NCBI GenBank assembly: GCA_937927905.1
Contig: CALFWP010000124.1
Coordinates: 1 to 28,274 of the forward strand
DNA from: an uncultured Neomegalonema sp.
GTDB lineage: Bacteria > Pseudomonadota > Alphaproteobacteria > Rhodobacterales > Rhodobacteraceae
DNA length: 28,274 bases
Reading direction: 5' to 3'
Part shown: positions 1 through 7,431 of the stretch, in pieces
How the letters are laid out: every line of letters begins with the position of its first letter
Position numbering within the stretch: the first letter of the stretch is position 1
Notes under the pieces: model-generated
Databases searched by the model: none
Told to the model about the DNA's origin: nothing
What the model saw: the letters and a program-made list of their open reading frames with translations, nothing else
Made by a program: the position numbers and the translations under genes

Positions 1-479
1 TTGAATTCCTTGGGAATGTTGGTCGGTGCATAGGACAGGCTGCTATCCACGGCAGAGGCATTGACCGCCGCCACAGGGGAAACCGCCGCCTTTGCGCTGA
101 GCATCGGCATTTGCGGGGTCGCGTGAAAACTGTCGTGTTGCGACCGCATACATTGTTCGTTGTACATGGTGAAATCACGCGGCTCAGGGCCGTAAAGAAT
201 GGGCGTTTCGGCAAACAGTAATGCGGTTTTGTCGTTGCTTTCCGGTGCGCTTTCGAATGTCTTGCGATAGGCCAGCTTAAAGTCACCGAAAACACCGGCG
301 CACTCCATTTCCGCTTCGAAATTGACCTGATATGTCAGATTGCCTGTTTCTATCGGGCGGGAAAAACGGGCACGCCCGTCGAATTTACGAAAGCAGCGTC
401 CGTATTCATGTCCAAAGATTGAGAACTTTTTTGCGTCCTCAAATTTCATTTCAAATGTCCCTTTGGCACCTTTCGGCAT
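1..479 (-). CDS. Hypothetical protein, C-terminus beyond left edge
   Basis: An open frame runs from an ATG at 479 to the left edge without a stop, giving 159 visible residues. A strong Shine-Dalgarno (AGGAGG, 7 nt before the ATG) fixes the start. The protein begins MPKGAKGTFEMKFEDAKKFS and its first half is rich in Phe, Lys, Arg and Glu. The later part is Ala/Ser/Pro-rich and may be a linker. There is no signal peptide or membrane segment near the N-terminus, so it is probably cytoplasmic. I do not recognise a family. It is the last gene of a minus-strand run (acnX pair, HTH regulator, this gene), but the gap of about 90 bp before it leaves co-transcription uncertain. Confidence 0.7.
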   Translation of the reverse strand, partial: MPKGAKGTFEMKFEDAKKFSIFGHEYGRCFRKFDGRARFSRPIETGNLTYQVNFEAEMECAGVFGDFKLAYRKTFESAPESNDKTALLFAETPILYGPEPRDFTMYNEQCMRSQHDSFHATPQMPMLSAKAAVSPVAAVNASAVDSSLSYAPTNIPKEF

Positions 480-566
480 AATGCATCCTCCTGGATTGAG
501 CGTGTTTGAGAATTTCATCTTATGCGTGCGTTTGGGTTTTTCATTACGCAGAGCATTGCGCCACAG

Positions 567-896
567 TCAATTTGATTGCGTATGATGCAATGGGTGGTGC
601 GCCAGATGTGTCAGTAGGGCGGCCGCCTTCAGAAGTATTTCCGCTTCGGTTGTGTCACCTCCCTGCCGGTGGTCCGGTTCCCGGCCCAGCAGGAGCCAGT
701 CGAGTGATATATCAAGCTTTAACGCCAGCTGTATTGCGTTTTGTATAGTCAGCGTCTGGCCTTTGCGCCAACGGCATACTGTGCTTTCGGAAACGTTCAA
801 TTCCGCTGCAAGCCCGGCCAGCTTGGTGTGGCCGCACCAGGTAATGGCCAGTCCGAGCCGTTTGCCAATGCTTTTCCGGTCATATTTGATGGTCAT
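567..896 (-). CDS. HTH transcriptional regulator, phage-repressor/XRE-like
   Basis: A 109-residue protein. Residues about 24-45 (KLAGLAAELNVSESTVCRWR) form a clear helix-turn-helix. They are followed by a segment ending SLDWLLLG, which resembles the end of the DNA-binding domain in CI-type repressors. The remaining 40 residues are His-rich and too short to be a peptidase or a large ligand-binding domain. I chose the ATG at 896 (MTIKYDRKS) because a GGAG lies 9 nt upstream; a TTG at 911 would add five residues. It lies downstream of the AcnX pair on the same strand, 141 bp after its end, so it could regulate that pair, itself or the next gene. None of these is shown by the sequence. The domain call is solid; the target is unknown. 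Confidence 0.75.
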   Translation of the reverse strand: MTIKYDRKSIGKRLGLAITWCGHTKLAGLAAELNVSESTVCRWRKGQTLTIQNAIQLALKLDISLDWLLLGREPDHRQGGDTTEAEILLKAAALLTHLAHHPLHHTQSN

Positions 897-985
897 CAAT
901 GTTAGCTCCAAAGACTTTTGAATTATCTGTGGAGATTAACCCAGGGTTGAAAATTTGCCCTGAAACCGCGTCGTGATATAGTGTT

Positions 986-1007
986 AAAAGCGTTATGTTA
1001 CGCTTTT
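986..1007 (-). terminator. Hairpin after the AcnX pair, possible weak terminator or operator
   Basis: The 8-bp arms AAAAGCGT (986-993) and ACGCTTTT (1000-1007) are perfect inverted repeats around a 6-nt loop. On the minus strand the arm ends in TTTT, and it lies about 30 nt past the stop of the AcnX small subunit, as a short intrinsic terminator would. The stem has few GC pairs. The site is also upstream of the HTH gene, so an operator for that regulator is an alternative. Confidence 0.35.
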
Positions 1008-1037
1008 GCGGTGATTGCATAGCCATTGGCGGTTTGT

Positions 1038-1463
1038 TTATTGTTCCCGGGGTGCATCCGCTGTTCTGATGCGTGTCAGTTTGTTGTCATTGAGCGTGAG
1101 CTTATCACCGCTTTGAAATGGTATGCCTTCGGCAATGATGACCGGACACAGTGACCATTGCATTTGCTGTGCGACCAGTGCGCCAACCGGTAAAATCGCA
1201 TCTTTTGTGCCAATTATCAGAGCTGCAGGGCCAATGCCGTTGTATAATAATTCCAGCATGACCGCACTTGATGAGGATGACCCGATCAGCCGGTCGATAA
1301 TCAGCATTTTACCCGAGATTTTCATGCCTTCCTGCGGATGACCGGCGAGGGTAACGGCTGATGTTTGCGGATTGACCCCGCCCCAGAAACTGATGGGAGC
1401 GTCCAGTCGCAGTGCTGTGCCATGCGCCTGTCCCCCGATAAGGGATTCGCCCTTTATGACCAT
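1038..1463 (-). CDS. AcnX small subunit (aconitase-X swivel domain, DUF126)
   Basis: A 141-residue protein matching the stand-alone swivel domain of AcnX proteins. It has the segment SFWGGVNPQTSAVTLAGHP, then GMKISGKMLII and a Gly/Ser run (GSSSSSAVMLEL) typical of the family's active-site loop. In AcnX enzymes this domain closes over the catalytic large subunit. Characterised bacterial AcnX enzymes dehydrate cis-3-hydroxy-L-proline, and an archaeal two-subunit form dehydrates phosphomevalonate. The ATG at 1463 lies inside the end of the large-subunit gene (10-nt overlap), which implies translational coupling and a 1:1 complex. The family is confident. The substrate is inferred only: no proline-catabolism or mevalonate gene is visible nearby. 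Confidence 0.88.
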   Translation of the reverse strand: MVIKGESLIGGQAHGTALRLDAPISFWGGVNPQTSAVTLAGHPQEGMKISGKMLIIDRLIGSSSSSAVMLELLYNGIGPAALIIGTKDAILPVGALVAQQMQWSLCPVIIAEGIPFQSGDKLTLNDNKLTRIRTADAPREQ

Positions 1464-2722
1464 AGGGCTTCATCCCGTATCAGCCGTCCGGCGACTGCAC
1501 TTTCTATACATTCCTTTAAGGATCCGAACACTGGATCATGTCCGGTATTGCCTTTGGTGTAATGGGCGAATTTGGCGGAGTTGGTCATCATGGTTTTGCC
1601 GTTTTCGGGCAGAATAGGCGTGACGACGACACAGGTATCAACCACGAATTCAATGCCGAGCCGTGACAGTTGTGTGTCGCACTTGCTCTGCGCAAGTGCA
1701 TCCATGACATGGCGTCCCGTACAAATAAAAACCGGTACTGCCGTGGCACGGCCATCGAGTATCCGCAAAACCGCGCGACATTCGTCTACCGAAAAATGAG
1801 GACTGCCCAGAGCGACGCTGTCGATGGTATCACCGGAGGCAAGGCTGAGGCTGTCGCGGGTGGCGGCGATCATTTGCGGTGTGATGCGTATTGTTTCGAG
1901 TGTTTGTGCCGGTATGGTGCCGGTGGCGGTTTCGATATCGGGAGCTTCTGGAGTGATGCCGGTAATGTGGATCAGCGCGGCGGCACCCGTCGATGCGGCC
2001 CCTGCACAAAGGGCCTTAAGCTGATCTTCCTGCGGGGCCGATTGTTCCAGTCCGGTGATGACCGGCACGCATTGACCGGCCAGACGCCCGACCAATGCGC
2101 CCAGCACCGGATAGAACACGTCTTCGCGCAACAATCGCATGTCCAGCCCGCTGACATCAAGGATCAGAGTACCGAAACGATTTTCGTCTTTATGTAAACC
2201 GTAGAGCGGTGCGCGGCCTGTAATCGCACAGGCAATATCCAAAAAATCACCATAGCGATTTGTACGTGCGCCGAGCACCGTGTTGGCAAAAGCCACCGCA
2301 TTGGATTCGCCCCACGCAATTTGTGCGCCCCTGGTGGGTCTGGCTCCGGCCTGATAGGGCGCACAGGTCCAGCTCGGACGGCATCCCATGCGTCTATGTG
2401 CTTCCATAAGCCGAAAAGCCATCCGGCGGCGATCCGGGGGGATACGCACCTGTTCAGGCTTCAGCAGATTCAGCGCCCCGACATTTGTTGTGGAGGGCAC
2501 GGAGACTTTTGCGCCGTCCGCCGCAAGTTTCTCGCAATAGAGAACCCCCGAATCGCCATGGTAGAGACATCCGTCGATATGGGCCGATACTACCGGAAGC
2601 AGAGCATCAGCGCCCAGAATACGCGCTGCTCCGACCACAATTTCCATCGCCATGCGTGTGCCGGTATTGCCCGTTTCCCCTTTAAGTACAGCGTTTTCAT
2701 ATGGTGTAAGATGTATCGTCAT
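1454..2722 (-). CDS. AcnX large (catalytic) subunit, DUF521
   Basis: A 422-residue protein with the AcnX large-domain landmarks: SAHIDGCLYHGDSG at about residues 46-59, Cys114 and Cys120 (SWTCAPYQAG), and a conserved block GESNAVAFANTVLGART at about 138-154, then RYGDFLDIACAITGR. Aconitase-superfamily members bind an iron-sulfur cluster or a metal through such Cys residues; I infer this here. With the overlapping small subunit it forms a hydro-lyase. The most likely bacterial reaction is cis-3-hydroxy-L-proline to pyrroline-2-carboxylate, because archaeal-type mevalonate metabolism is not expected in this lineage. The ATG at 2722 has no clear Shine-Dalgarno. The gene diverges from the DsbA-family gene across only 48 bp, so the two promoters must overlap or be very compact. 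Confidence 0.9.
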   Translation of the reverse strand: MTIHLTPYENAVLKGETGNTGTRMAMEIVVGAARILGADALLPVVSAHIDGCLYHGDSGVLYCEKLAADGAKVSVPSTTNVGALNLLKPEQVRIPPDRRRMAFRLMEAHRRMGCRPSWTCAPYQAGARPTRGAQIAWGESNAVAFANTVLGARTNRYGDFLDIACAITGRAPLYGLHKDENRFGTLILDVSGLDMRLLREDVFYPVLGALVGRLAGQCVPVITGLEQSAPQEDQLKALCAGAASTGAAALIHITGITPEAPDIETATGTIPAQTLETIRITPQMIAATRDSLSLASGDTIDSVALGSPHFSVDECRAVLRILDGRATAVPVFICTGRHVMDALAQSKCDTQLSRLGIEFVVDTCVVVTPILPENGKTMMTNSAKFAHYTKGNTGHDPVFGSLKECIESAVAGRLIRDEALWS

Positions 2723-2770
2723 AAGATTGGAGCATTGACCCGGATACTGTTCTTGCGCGAAGCCTCACTT

Positions 2771-3439
2771 ATGGATGTAAAACATACAAGCCTTGATATT
2801 CTTTCCGACCCGATTTGCCCCTGGTGTTATATTGGGAAAGTAAAGCTGGATCGTGCCCTGGCGCAAAGGCCGGATCATAACCTTGAGATCTTCTGGCGGC
2901 CGTTCCAATTAAATCCTGACATGCCCCGTGAGGGTATGGACCGCAGGACTTATCTGGAAACCAAATTCGGCGGACCGGAACAGGCACGTACCGTTTACGG
3001 CCGGATCAGGGACGCGGCCTTCGCTGCCGGTTTGTCCGTGGATTTCGACCGTATCACCCGCACACCGAATACATTTGATGCGCACCGGTTGATCCGCTGG
3101 GCCCGATCGGGTGGGCATCAGCAGGCGGTGGTTGATGCTTTGTTTGTGCGTTATTTCGAACAGGGCGGGGATATCGGTGACCGGGCTGTTCTTTTTGAAA
3201 TTGCGGGCGGTATCGGGATGGACACGGACCTGCTGGCGCGCCTTTATGATGAGGATGCGGACCGTGAGATGCTGACCAGAGAAGAAAACCTGGCACGGCA
3301 GATGGGCATCAGCGGGGTGCCGGCATTTATAGTTGGCGAAAAGTTTGCATTGAGTGGTGCCCAGGAAACAGGTGCCTGGTTGGAGGTGCTTGACCGGCTG
3401 GAAGAGGCCGGGGGTGACAATGATGGTGGTCCGTTGTGA
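2771..3439 (+). CDS. DsbA-family oxidoreductase (FrnE-like)
   Basis: A 222-residue thioredoxin-fold protein. The redox motif C16-P-W-C19 lies straight after the first strand (DILSDPICPWCYIGK). The helical insertion follows, and the cis-proline loop is SGVP with Pro184. There is no signal peptide, which points to a cytoplasmic FrnE/2-hydroxychromene-2-carboxylate-isomerase-like member and not a periplasmic DsbA. FrnE-type proteins act in disulfide handling or polyketide/small-molecule redox steps; the substrate cannot be read from sequence. I chose the ATG at 2771 because the frame upstream is non-coding in character and lies antisense to the AcnX gene. Its Shine-Dalgarno is weak. Confidence 0.88.
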   Translation: MDVKHTSLDILSDPICPWCYIGKVKLDRALAQRPDHNLEIFWRPFQLNPDMPREGMDRRTYLETKFGGPEQARTVYGRIRDAAFAAGLSVDFDRITRTPNTFDAHRLIRWARSGGHQQAVVDALFVRYFEQGGDIGDRAVLFEIAGGIGMDTDLLARLYDEDADREMLTREENLARQMGISGVPAFIVGEKFALSGAQETGAWLEVLDRLEEAGGDNDGGPL

Positions 3440-3538
3440 ACGGACTTTCGGATATGGGCTTTGTGAGTGACGGTATCCGAAGAATGGTGAAACCTTAAAG
3501 TAAGGACATTGCCCGCTGTTCCAGGGCAACTTGAATGT

Positions 3539-4738
3539 ATGAAGTTAAAAGTGATTTCCAGAACGGATGATCTTACTGAAATCTGCCGTACTTATGCCGG
3601 TGCTCCGTATATTACGGTTGATACCGAGTTTATGCGCGAAAAAACGTATTGGCCGTTATTGTGCCTCGTACAGCTCGGGCGTCCGAAACTGGACGGTGAA
3701 ACGACAGATGACTGGAAGCGCGACGGTGCCGTGATCATTGATCCGCTGGCAGAGGGTCTGTCTCTTGATCCGCTGTTCGGGCTGATGGCTGATGAGACCG
3801 TACTTAAGGTTTTTCACGCCGCCCGACAGGATGTAGAGATTTTTCATCACCTGGCCGGGGCCGTGCCTGTCCCCTTGTATGACACGCAGGTTGCCGCGAT
3901 GGTCTGCGGTTTCGGGGATCAGGTCGGGTATGAAACGCTGGTGCGTAAAGTTGTGAATGCGTCGCTGGATAAATCCAGCCGCTTCACGGATTGGTCCCGG
4001 CGCCCCTTGTCGGATAAACAGCTGCAATATGCGCTCGGGGATGTGACGCATTTGCGCCTGATTTATGAAAGATTATCTGATCGTGTAACCAAAGCCGGCC
4101 GGACGCACTGGGTTTCAGAGGAAATGGATTTTCTCGCGAATCCGGCAACCTATGTCACCGAGGACGGTGATGCATGGCGGCGGCTGAAGATGCGCAATCC
4201 GTCTCCGAAGCTGTTTGCGGCGGCCTGTGCTCTGGCGGCCTGGCGCGAAAATGAGGCAAAGCGCCGGAATGTGCCCCGCAACCGCGTTATCAAAGATGAT
4301 GCCCTTCTGGAACTTGCTGCTTCCCGGCCCGAAACGGTTGATGCTTTGAACAAAAGTCGCCTGCTGACCCGGGAAAACCGTTCGGGTGACGCAGCAAAAG
4401 CGATTTTGAACACCTTGACGCAAGCCGGACAAAGCAGCTCTGCCGAAATGACATATCCGAAAGCCGGAGGCGCTCGCCCCAATGCCGCGCAAACGGCGCT
4501 GTCGGAATTGCTTCGGACGCTGCTGCGGGCAAAGGCGGCTGATGCCGATGTCGCTCCGCGGCTGATTGCATCGACCGCGGATATCGACCGGCTTGCCATG
4601 GAGGATGCGCCCTCTGACCTGCCCGCCTTACAAGGATGGCGGTGTGAGGTTTTCGGCGTGGATGCTTTGCGCCTCAAAGCCGGACAGATCGCGCTGTCCG
4701 CCGGACCGCAGGGAGTGCGGGTTGTGGAGCTGGGATGA
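3539..4738 (+). CDS. rnd: Ribonuclease D
   Basis: A 399-residue 3'-5' exoribonuclease that trims tRNA and other small RNA 3' ends in the cytoplasm. The DEDDy catalytic set is visible: Asp28 and Glu30 (TVDTEF), Asp98 (FHAARQDVEIFHH), and Tyr164 with Asp168 (YALGDVTHL). An HRDC domain follows at about residues 205-285 (AAWRENEAKRRNVPRNRVI), and a less conserved C-terminal part at about 300-399 corresponds to a second HRDC-like region. The ATG at 3539 gives the usual start, MKLKVISRTDDL; a TTG at 3509 is in frame but unlikely. Its TGA overlaps the ATG of cobK (ATGA), so the two are probably translated from one mRNA. Confidence 0.95.
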   Translation: MKLKVISRTDDLTEICRTYAGAPYITVDTEFMREKTYWPLLCLVQLGRPKLDGETTDDWKRDGAVIIDPLAEGLSLDPLFGLMADETVLKVFHAARQDVEIFHHLAGAVPVPLYDTQVAAMVCGFGDQVGYETLVRKVVNASLDKSSRFTDWSRRPLSDKQLQYALGDVTHLRLIYERLSDRVTKAGRTHWVSEEMDFLANPATYVTEDGDAWRRLKMRNPSPKLFAAACALAAWRENEAKRRNVPRNRVIKDDALLELAASRPETVDALNKSRLLTRENRSGDAAKAILNTLTQAGQSSSAEMTYPKAGGARPNAAQTALSELLRTLLRAKAADADVAPRLIASTADIDRLAMEDAPSDLPALQGWRCEVFGVDALRLKAGQIALSAGPQGVRVVELG

Positions 4739-5385
4739 CAGTCGGAATTGTGACCGGATCGCGGGAGGCCCGGTTGCTGTACGAACGGCTTCACGGTGCG
4801 GTTATAATCGACGGTGATGCCGTACCGGATAGATTGTCCGTTGAGCGCGTCATTGATGCTTCGCATCCCTGTGAAAGAGAAACACCCGGCAAGATTGCCG
4901 CACTTTGTACGACACAGTGCATTCCATACCTGCGCCTGCGCAGGAAGGCATGGGAACCATCGGCGGAAGACCACTGGTTCGGAGCCGATAATGCCAACGC
5001 GGCTTTTTGTGACTTAAAACCGAGTTGGAAGCGGGTTTTCCTGTGTCTTGGTAGCGCAGATCGTGTGCCGTTTCTTACCGATCGGGAGCGGTGGTATCTG
5101 ATCCGTACCCGTGAGTGGGGCCACGTATCGAGGCCTTTACAATATGCTTTTACCGGAAAAGACGGTCCGTTCACGGTTGAGCAAGAGATTGATCTTATGA
5201 CAGATCACAGGATTGATGTTCTGGTGACCCGCAATGCGGGCGGCAAAGGAGCTGTTCCGAAAGTGTCGGCGGCGCGGGTGATGGGCCTGCCTGTTGTGAT
5301 GCTGGCAAGACCCCGATCGCCCGGGCCGGAAGTTGCGACAGTTCGGGAGGCATTGTCATGGTTGGGGTGCTCCGTGCGGCACTGA
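4735..5385 (+). CDS. cobK: Precorrin-6A / cobalt-precorrin-6A reductase
   Basis: A 216-residue protein of the CobK/CbiJ family, which reduces the corrin ring intermediate precorrin-6A (or its cobalt form) with NADPH during cobalamin synthesis. Matching features are the N-terminal nucleotide-binding strand (GIVTGSREARLLYERL), the DASHP motif at about residues 42-46, the LRLRRKAW segment, VFLCLGS, and the C-terminal block VLVTRNAGG followed by ARVMGLPVVMLARP. The length suits the family. The gene sits away from any other corrin-synthesis gene visible here, coupled to rnd by a 4-nt ATGA overlap and overlapping the next gene by 28 nt. Choosing between the aerobic (CobK) and anaerobic (CbiJ) name needs the rest of the pathway. 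CobK is assumed from the lineage. Confidence 0.85.
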   Translation: MTVGIVTGSREARLLYERLHGAVIIDGDAVPDRLSVERVIDASHPCERETPGKIAALCTTQCIPYLRLRRKAWEPSAEDHWFGADNANAAFCDLKPSWKRVFLCLGSADRVPFLTDRERWYLIRTREWGHVSRPLQYAFTGKDGPFTVEQEIDLMTDHRIDVLVTRNAGGKGAVPKVSAARVMGLPVVMLARPRSPGPEVATVREALSWLGCSVRH

Positions 5386-6599
5386 TTTTTATTACAATTT
5401 TTGCGACGCCTTTGTCGGCGGCGGATATTGCCGTTGATGTCGCGAGCGGACGGGTATTGACGCAAACCGCTGCTGATGATCTGCGCCGTCCTGCATCTTT
5501 GACAAAACTGATGACGGCGTTTGTGGCATTCGAAGCGCTGGAAGCCGGTGAGATCGGGGAGGATCAACGGGTTGATGTTTCTTCCGTTGCGGCACGGCAA
5601 CCTCCTGTGAAGCTGGGTTTGCGCCCCGGAACCCGGATTGTGTTTTCCGAGGTATTAGGGGCGGCTGTGGTCGGGTCAAAAAACGATGCCGCCATGGTCG
5701 TTGCCGAAGCTGTCGCAGGAAGTGAAGCGTCCTTTGTTGCGCGCATGAACGCGTCTGCACGTGCGCTAGGCATGCGCAATTCGAAATTTGCGAACCCGTC
5801 GGGTCTGCCTGCGACGGGACAATATACTACGGCGCGGGATATGGCGCTGCTTGCCTCCGCTTTGCTGTCGCGGTTCCCTGAGCGCTCGAAGATGTTTTCC
5901 CGCCGTTCGGTTCGGGCAGCAGGACAGTGGATTCCTACGACCAACCCGCTTTTCGGTCGGGTCAAAGGTGCGCAGGGGATGAAAACAGGGTTTACCTGTG
6001 CCGCAGGGTATTCCGTGGCCGCTCTGGTTGAACGTGATGACAGGCGCGTTATTGCCGTAACACTCGGTCATCCGGATAAGAATGCGCGACTGCGTGCCGC
6101 GCGCGGATTGATTGCGGCTGCATTCAGGATTCCGCCCGAAGGTACCGTCCTTGGTTCTGCCGACGTTCAAAAGGGTATTCCGCCCGATATCGGGGCGTGC
6201 TCCGGTGCACCGGCACGCCTGATCGCCACGGATATCTCTCCGGAGGAAAGAGCGCTTTATGCGGCAGAGCTTACCAAGGCGCGCAAGCGGGCCGCTGTCA
6301 AAAAAGCGCACACACAGCCCGTCGCCTCCGCCCCGCCTCCGCTGTCCGGCTGGGCTGTGTTCATCGGCGCACATTCTTCGGAACAGGCGGCGGCGTCGAA
6401 GCTGCGGGCAGTGCATCGTCACCTTGGCGGGCGTGGCACGACACGGATTGAAAGACGGCGGAAGGATGATTGGACACTGGCGCTGATTTACGGGCTGAAA
6501 AAACGTGAGGCAGTCGCATTTTGCCGGACTGTCTCGGCCTATTGTCTGGCTCTCGCACCGGGGCATCTTACAAATCCGCGGGCAAAATGGCGGCGTTGA
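5358..6599 (+). CDS. D-alanyl-D-alanine carboxypeptidase (PBP5-like) with SPOR-like tail
   Basis: A 413-residue penicillin-binding protein of peptidase family S11, which removes the terminal D-Ala from peptidoglycan peptides in the periplasm. A signal peptide is visible (residues about 1-21, ending PLSAA). The three active-site motifs are present: S47-x-x-K50 (SLTK), S107-K-N109, and K209-T-G211. After the catalytic domain comes a Lys/Ala/Pro linker at about 305-330 and then a roughly 70-residue SPOR-like domain starting GWAVFIG (Trp332). SPOR domains bind denuded glycan at division sites, so septal targeting is likely. The start overlaps cobK by 28 nt. Confidence 0.92.
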   Translation: MVGVLRAALIFITIFATPLSAADIAVDVASGRVLTQTAADDLRRPASLTKLMTAFVAFEALEAGEIGEDQRVDVSSVAARQPPVKLGLRPGTRIVFSEVLGAAVVGSKNDAAMVVAEAVAGSEASFVARMNASARALGMRNSKFANPSGLPATGQYTTARDMALLASALLSRFPERSKMFSRRSVRAAGQWIPTTNPLFGRVKGAQGMKTGFTCAAGYSVAALVERDDRRVIAVTLGHPDKNARLRAARGLIAAAFRIPPEGTVLGSADVQKGIPPDIGACSGAPARLIATDISPEERALYAAELTKARKRAAVKKAHTQPVASAPPPLSGWAVFIGAHSSEQAAASKLRAVHRHLGGRGTTRIERRRKDDWTLALIYGLKKREAVAFCRTVSAYCLALAPGHLTNPRAKWRR

Positions 6600-6662
6600 T
6601 ACCGTGTGGACGCGGGCACCGTTTCACACTAACTCATCAGCGTGAATGTGGGAGATGTCCGG

Positions 6663-7091
6663 ATGACTGCTGAGGCGTTTGATGAACTTGTTGAAAATTT
6701 CGAATTGTTCGATGATTGGGAAGAGCGTTACCGTTATGTCATAGATTTGGGTAAACAAATGCCCGGGTTTCCGGATGACCTGAAAACCGATGCGACCCTC
6801 GTTGAGGGCTGTGTCAGCCGGGTTTGGCTTGATGAAAAAGTAACCGGCTCCGGAGTGCACGCTGTTATCGAGTTCTCGGGTGACAGTGATGCCTTTATTG
6901 TCAAAGGGCTGATTGCTGTTTTAAAGGCTTTATTCTCGGGTCGCACAGCTCAGGCTATTCTTGAAACAAATGTTGCGGAAGAACTATCACGCCTGGATTT
7001 GTCCGCTCATCTCAGTCCGCAACGGAGCAATGGCCTGAGTGCGATGGTCAATCGTATTAGAGCCTATGCTGAACAGGAAGCCACCGGTTAA
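6663..7091 (+). CDS. sufE: SufE cysteine-desulfuration partner
   Basis: A 142-residue SufE-family protein. SufE accepts persulfide sulfur from the desulfurase SufS and passes it to the SufBCD scaffold during iron-sulfur cluster assembly. The sulfur-accepting cysteine is Cys50 in LVEGCVSRVW, the family's hallmark. The N-terminus (ELVENFELFDDWEERYRYVIDLGKQ, written in part) and the C-terminal helix also fit. The ATG at 6663 is preceded by GGGAG with 8 nt spacing. A GTG at 6642 is in frame but has no better signal. No suf operon is visible here, as is common for alphaproteobacterial sufE genes. Confidence 0.93.
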   Translation: MTAEAFDELVENFELFDDWEERYRYVIDLGKQMPGFPDDLKTDATLVEGCVSRVWLDEKVTGSGVHAVIEFSGDSDAFIVKGLIAVLKALFSGRTAQAILETNVAEELSRLDLSAHLSPQRSNGLSAMVNRIRAYAEQEATG

Positions 7092-7160
7092 AGTCTTCCT
7101 TTCGGCTTCGGGTGTTTCCCGTATTACGCGTATTGCGGTTCTGCATCAGGACCATAGGGA

Positions 7161-7274
7161 TCAAACAAACCCGTAGGTTGCCCAGTCAATTACAATTGTT
7201 GACTCAAGAATGGCGATGCCAGAGTCGAGACATAATCCGATATTAATAGCAACCAATCGCTCTGCCCAGCTCAT
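7161..7274 (-). CDS. Possible 37-residue small protein (doubtful)
   Basis: On the minus strand an ATG at 7274 opens a frame ending TGA at 7161. It begins MSWAERLVAINIGLCL and has a hydrophobic, Ile/Leu-rich composition. A GGGGGA lies 4 nt before the ATG, closer than ideal. The composition could suit a tiny membrane-associated peptide, but a frame this short can arise by chance and I recognise no family. Confidence 0.2.
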   Translation of the reverse strand: MSWAERLVAINIGLCLDSGIAILESTIVIDWATYGFV

Positions 7275-7376
7275 AGGGTCCCCCGACCGTTAATCTGTAT
7301 GCTGAATTACTGTTTTGCCATGATACAATCGTTAACGCAAGGTTAAAATTCTTTCCTCATACAGTAGGCTTTCCCC

Positions 7377-7404
7377 TTGAATAAAAGGATGTATTCTGTA
7401 TTCT
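7377..7404 (+). promoter_or_regulatory. Candidate sigma-70-type promoter of the SIR2-TPR gene
   Basis: TTGAAT (7377-7382) and TATTCT (7399-7404) are separated by 16 nt. Each shares four of six bases with the -35 and -10 consensus. The expected start point would lie about 20 nt before the GTG at 7432. AT-rich DNA makes chance matches likely. Confidence 0.3.
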
Positions 7405-7431
7405 TTTCATAAATTAAAAAGTTAACAAAAA

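Larger units (their letters stand above)
7092..7431. other. 340-bp intergenic region before the SIR2-TPR gene
   Basis: This stretch is more AT-rich than its neighbours, especially from about 7300 on. It holds a candidate promoter close to the large gene and one 37-codon minus-strand frame (listed separately as doubtful). I see no tRNA, no strong terminator for sufE beyond a 4-bp CGGG/CCCG hairpin near 7108-7122, and no insertion-sequence end. Confidence 0.6.

Noticed and set aside
2321..2770. N-terminal extension of the DsbA-family gene
   Set aside because: The frame stays open upstream, but it is antisense to the AcnX large subunit and its residues do not fit a thioredoxin-fold protein, which properly begins just before the CPWC strand.
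4150..4974. A 274-codon minus-strand frame across rnd and cobK
   Set aside because: It is antisense to two recognisable genes, has a low-complexity Ser/Arg/Ala composition and no family resemblance.
5766..6566. A 266-codon minus-strand frame inside the carboxypeptidase gene
   Set aside because: The plus-strand frame has all three active-site motifs and a signal peptide. The antisense product is Arg/Cys-rich and unrecognisable.
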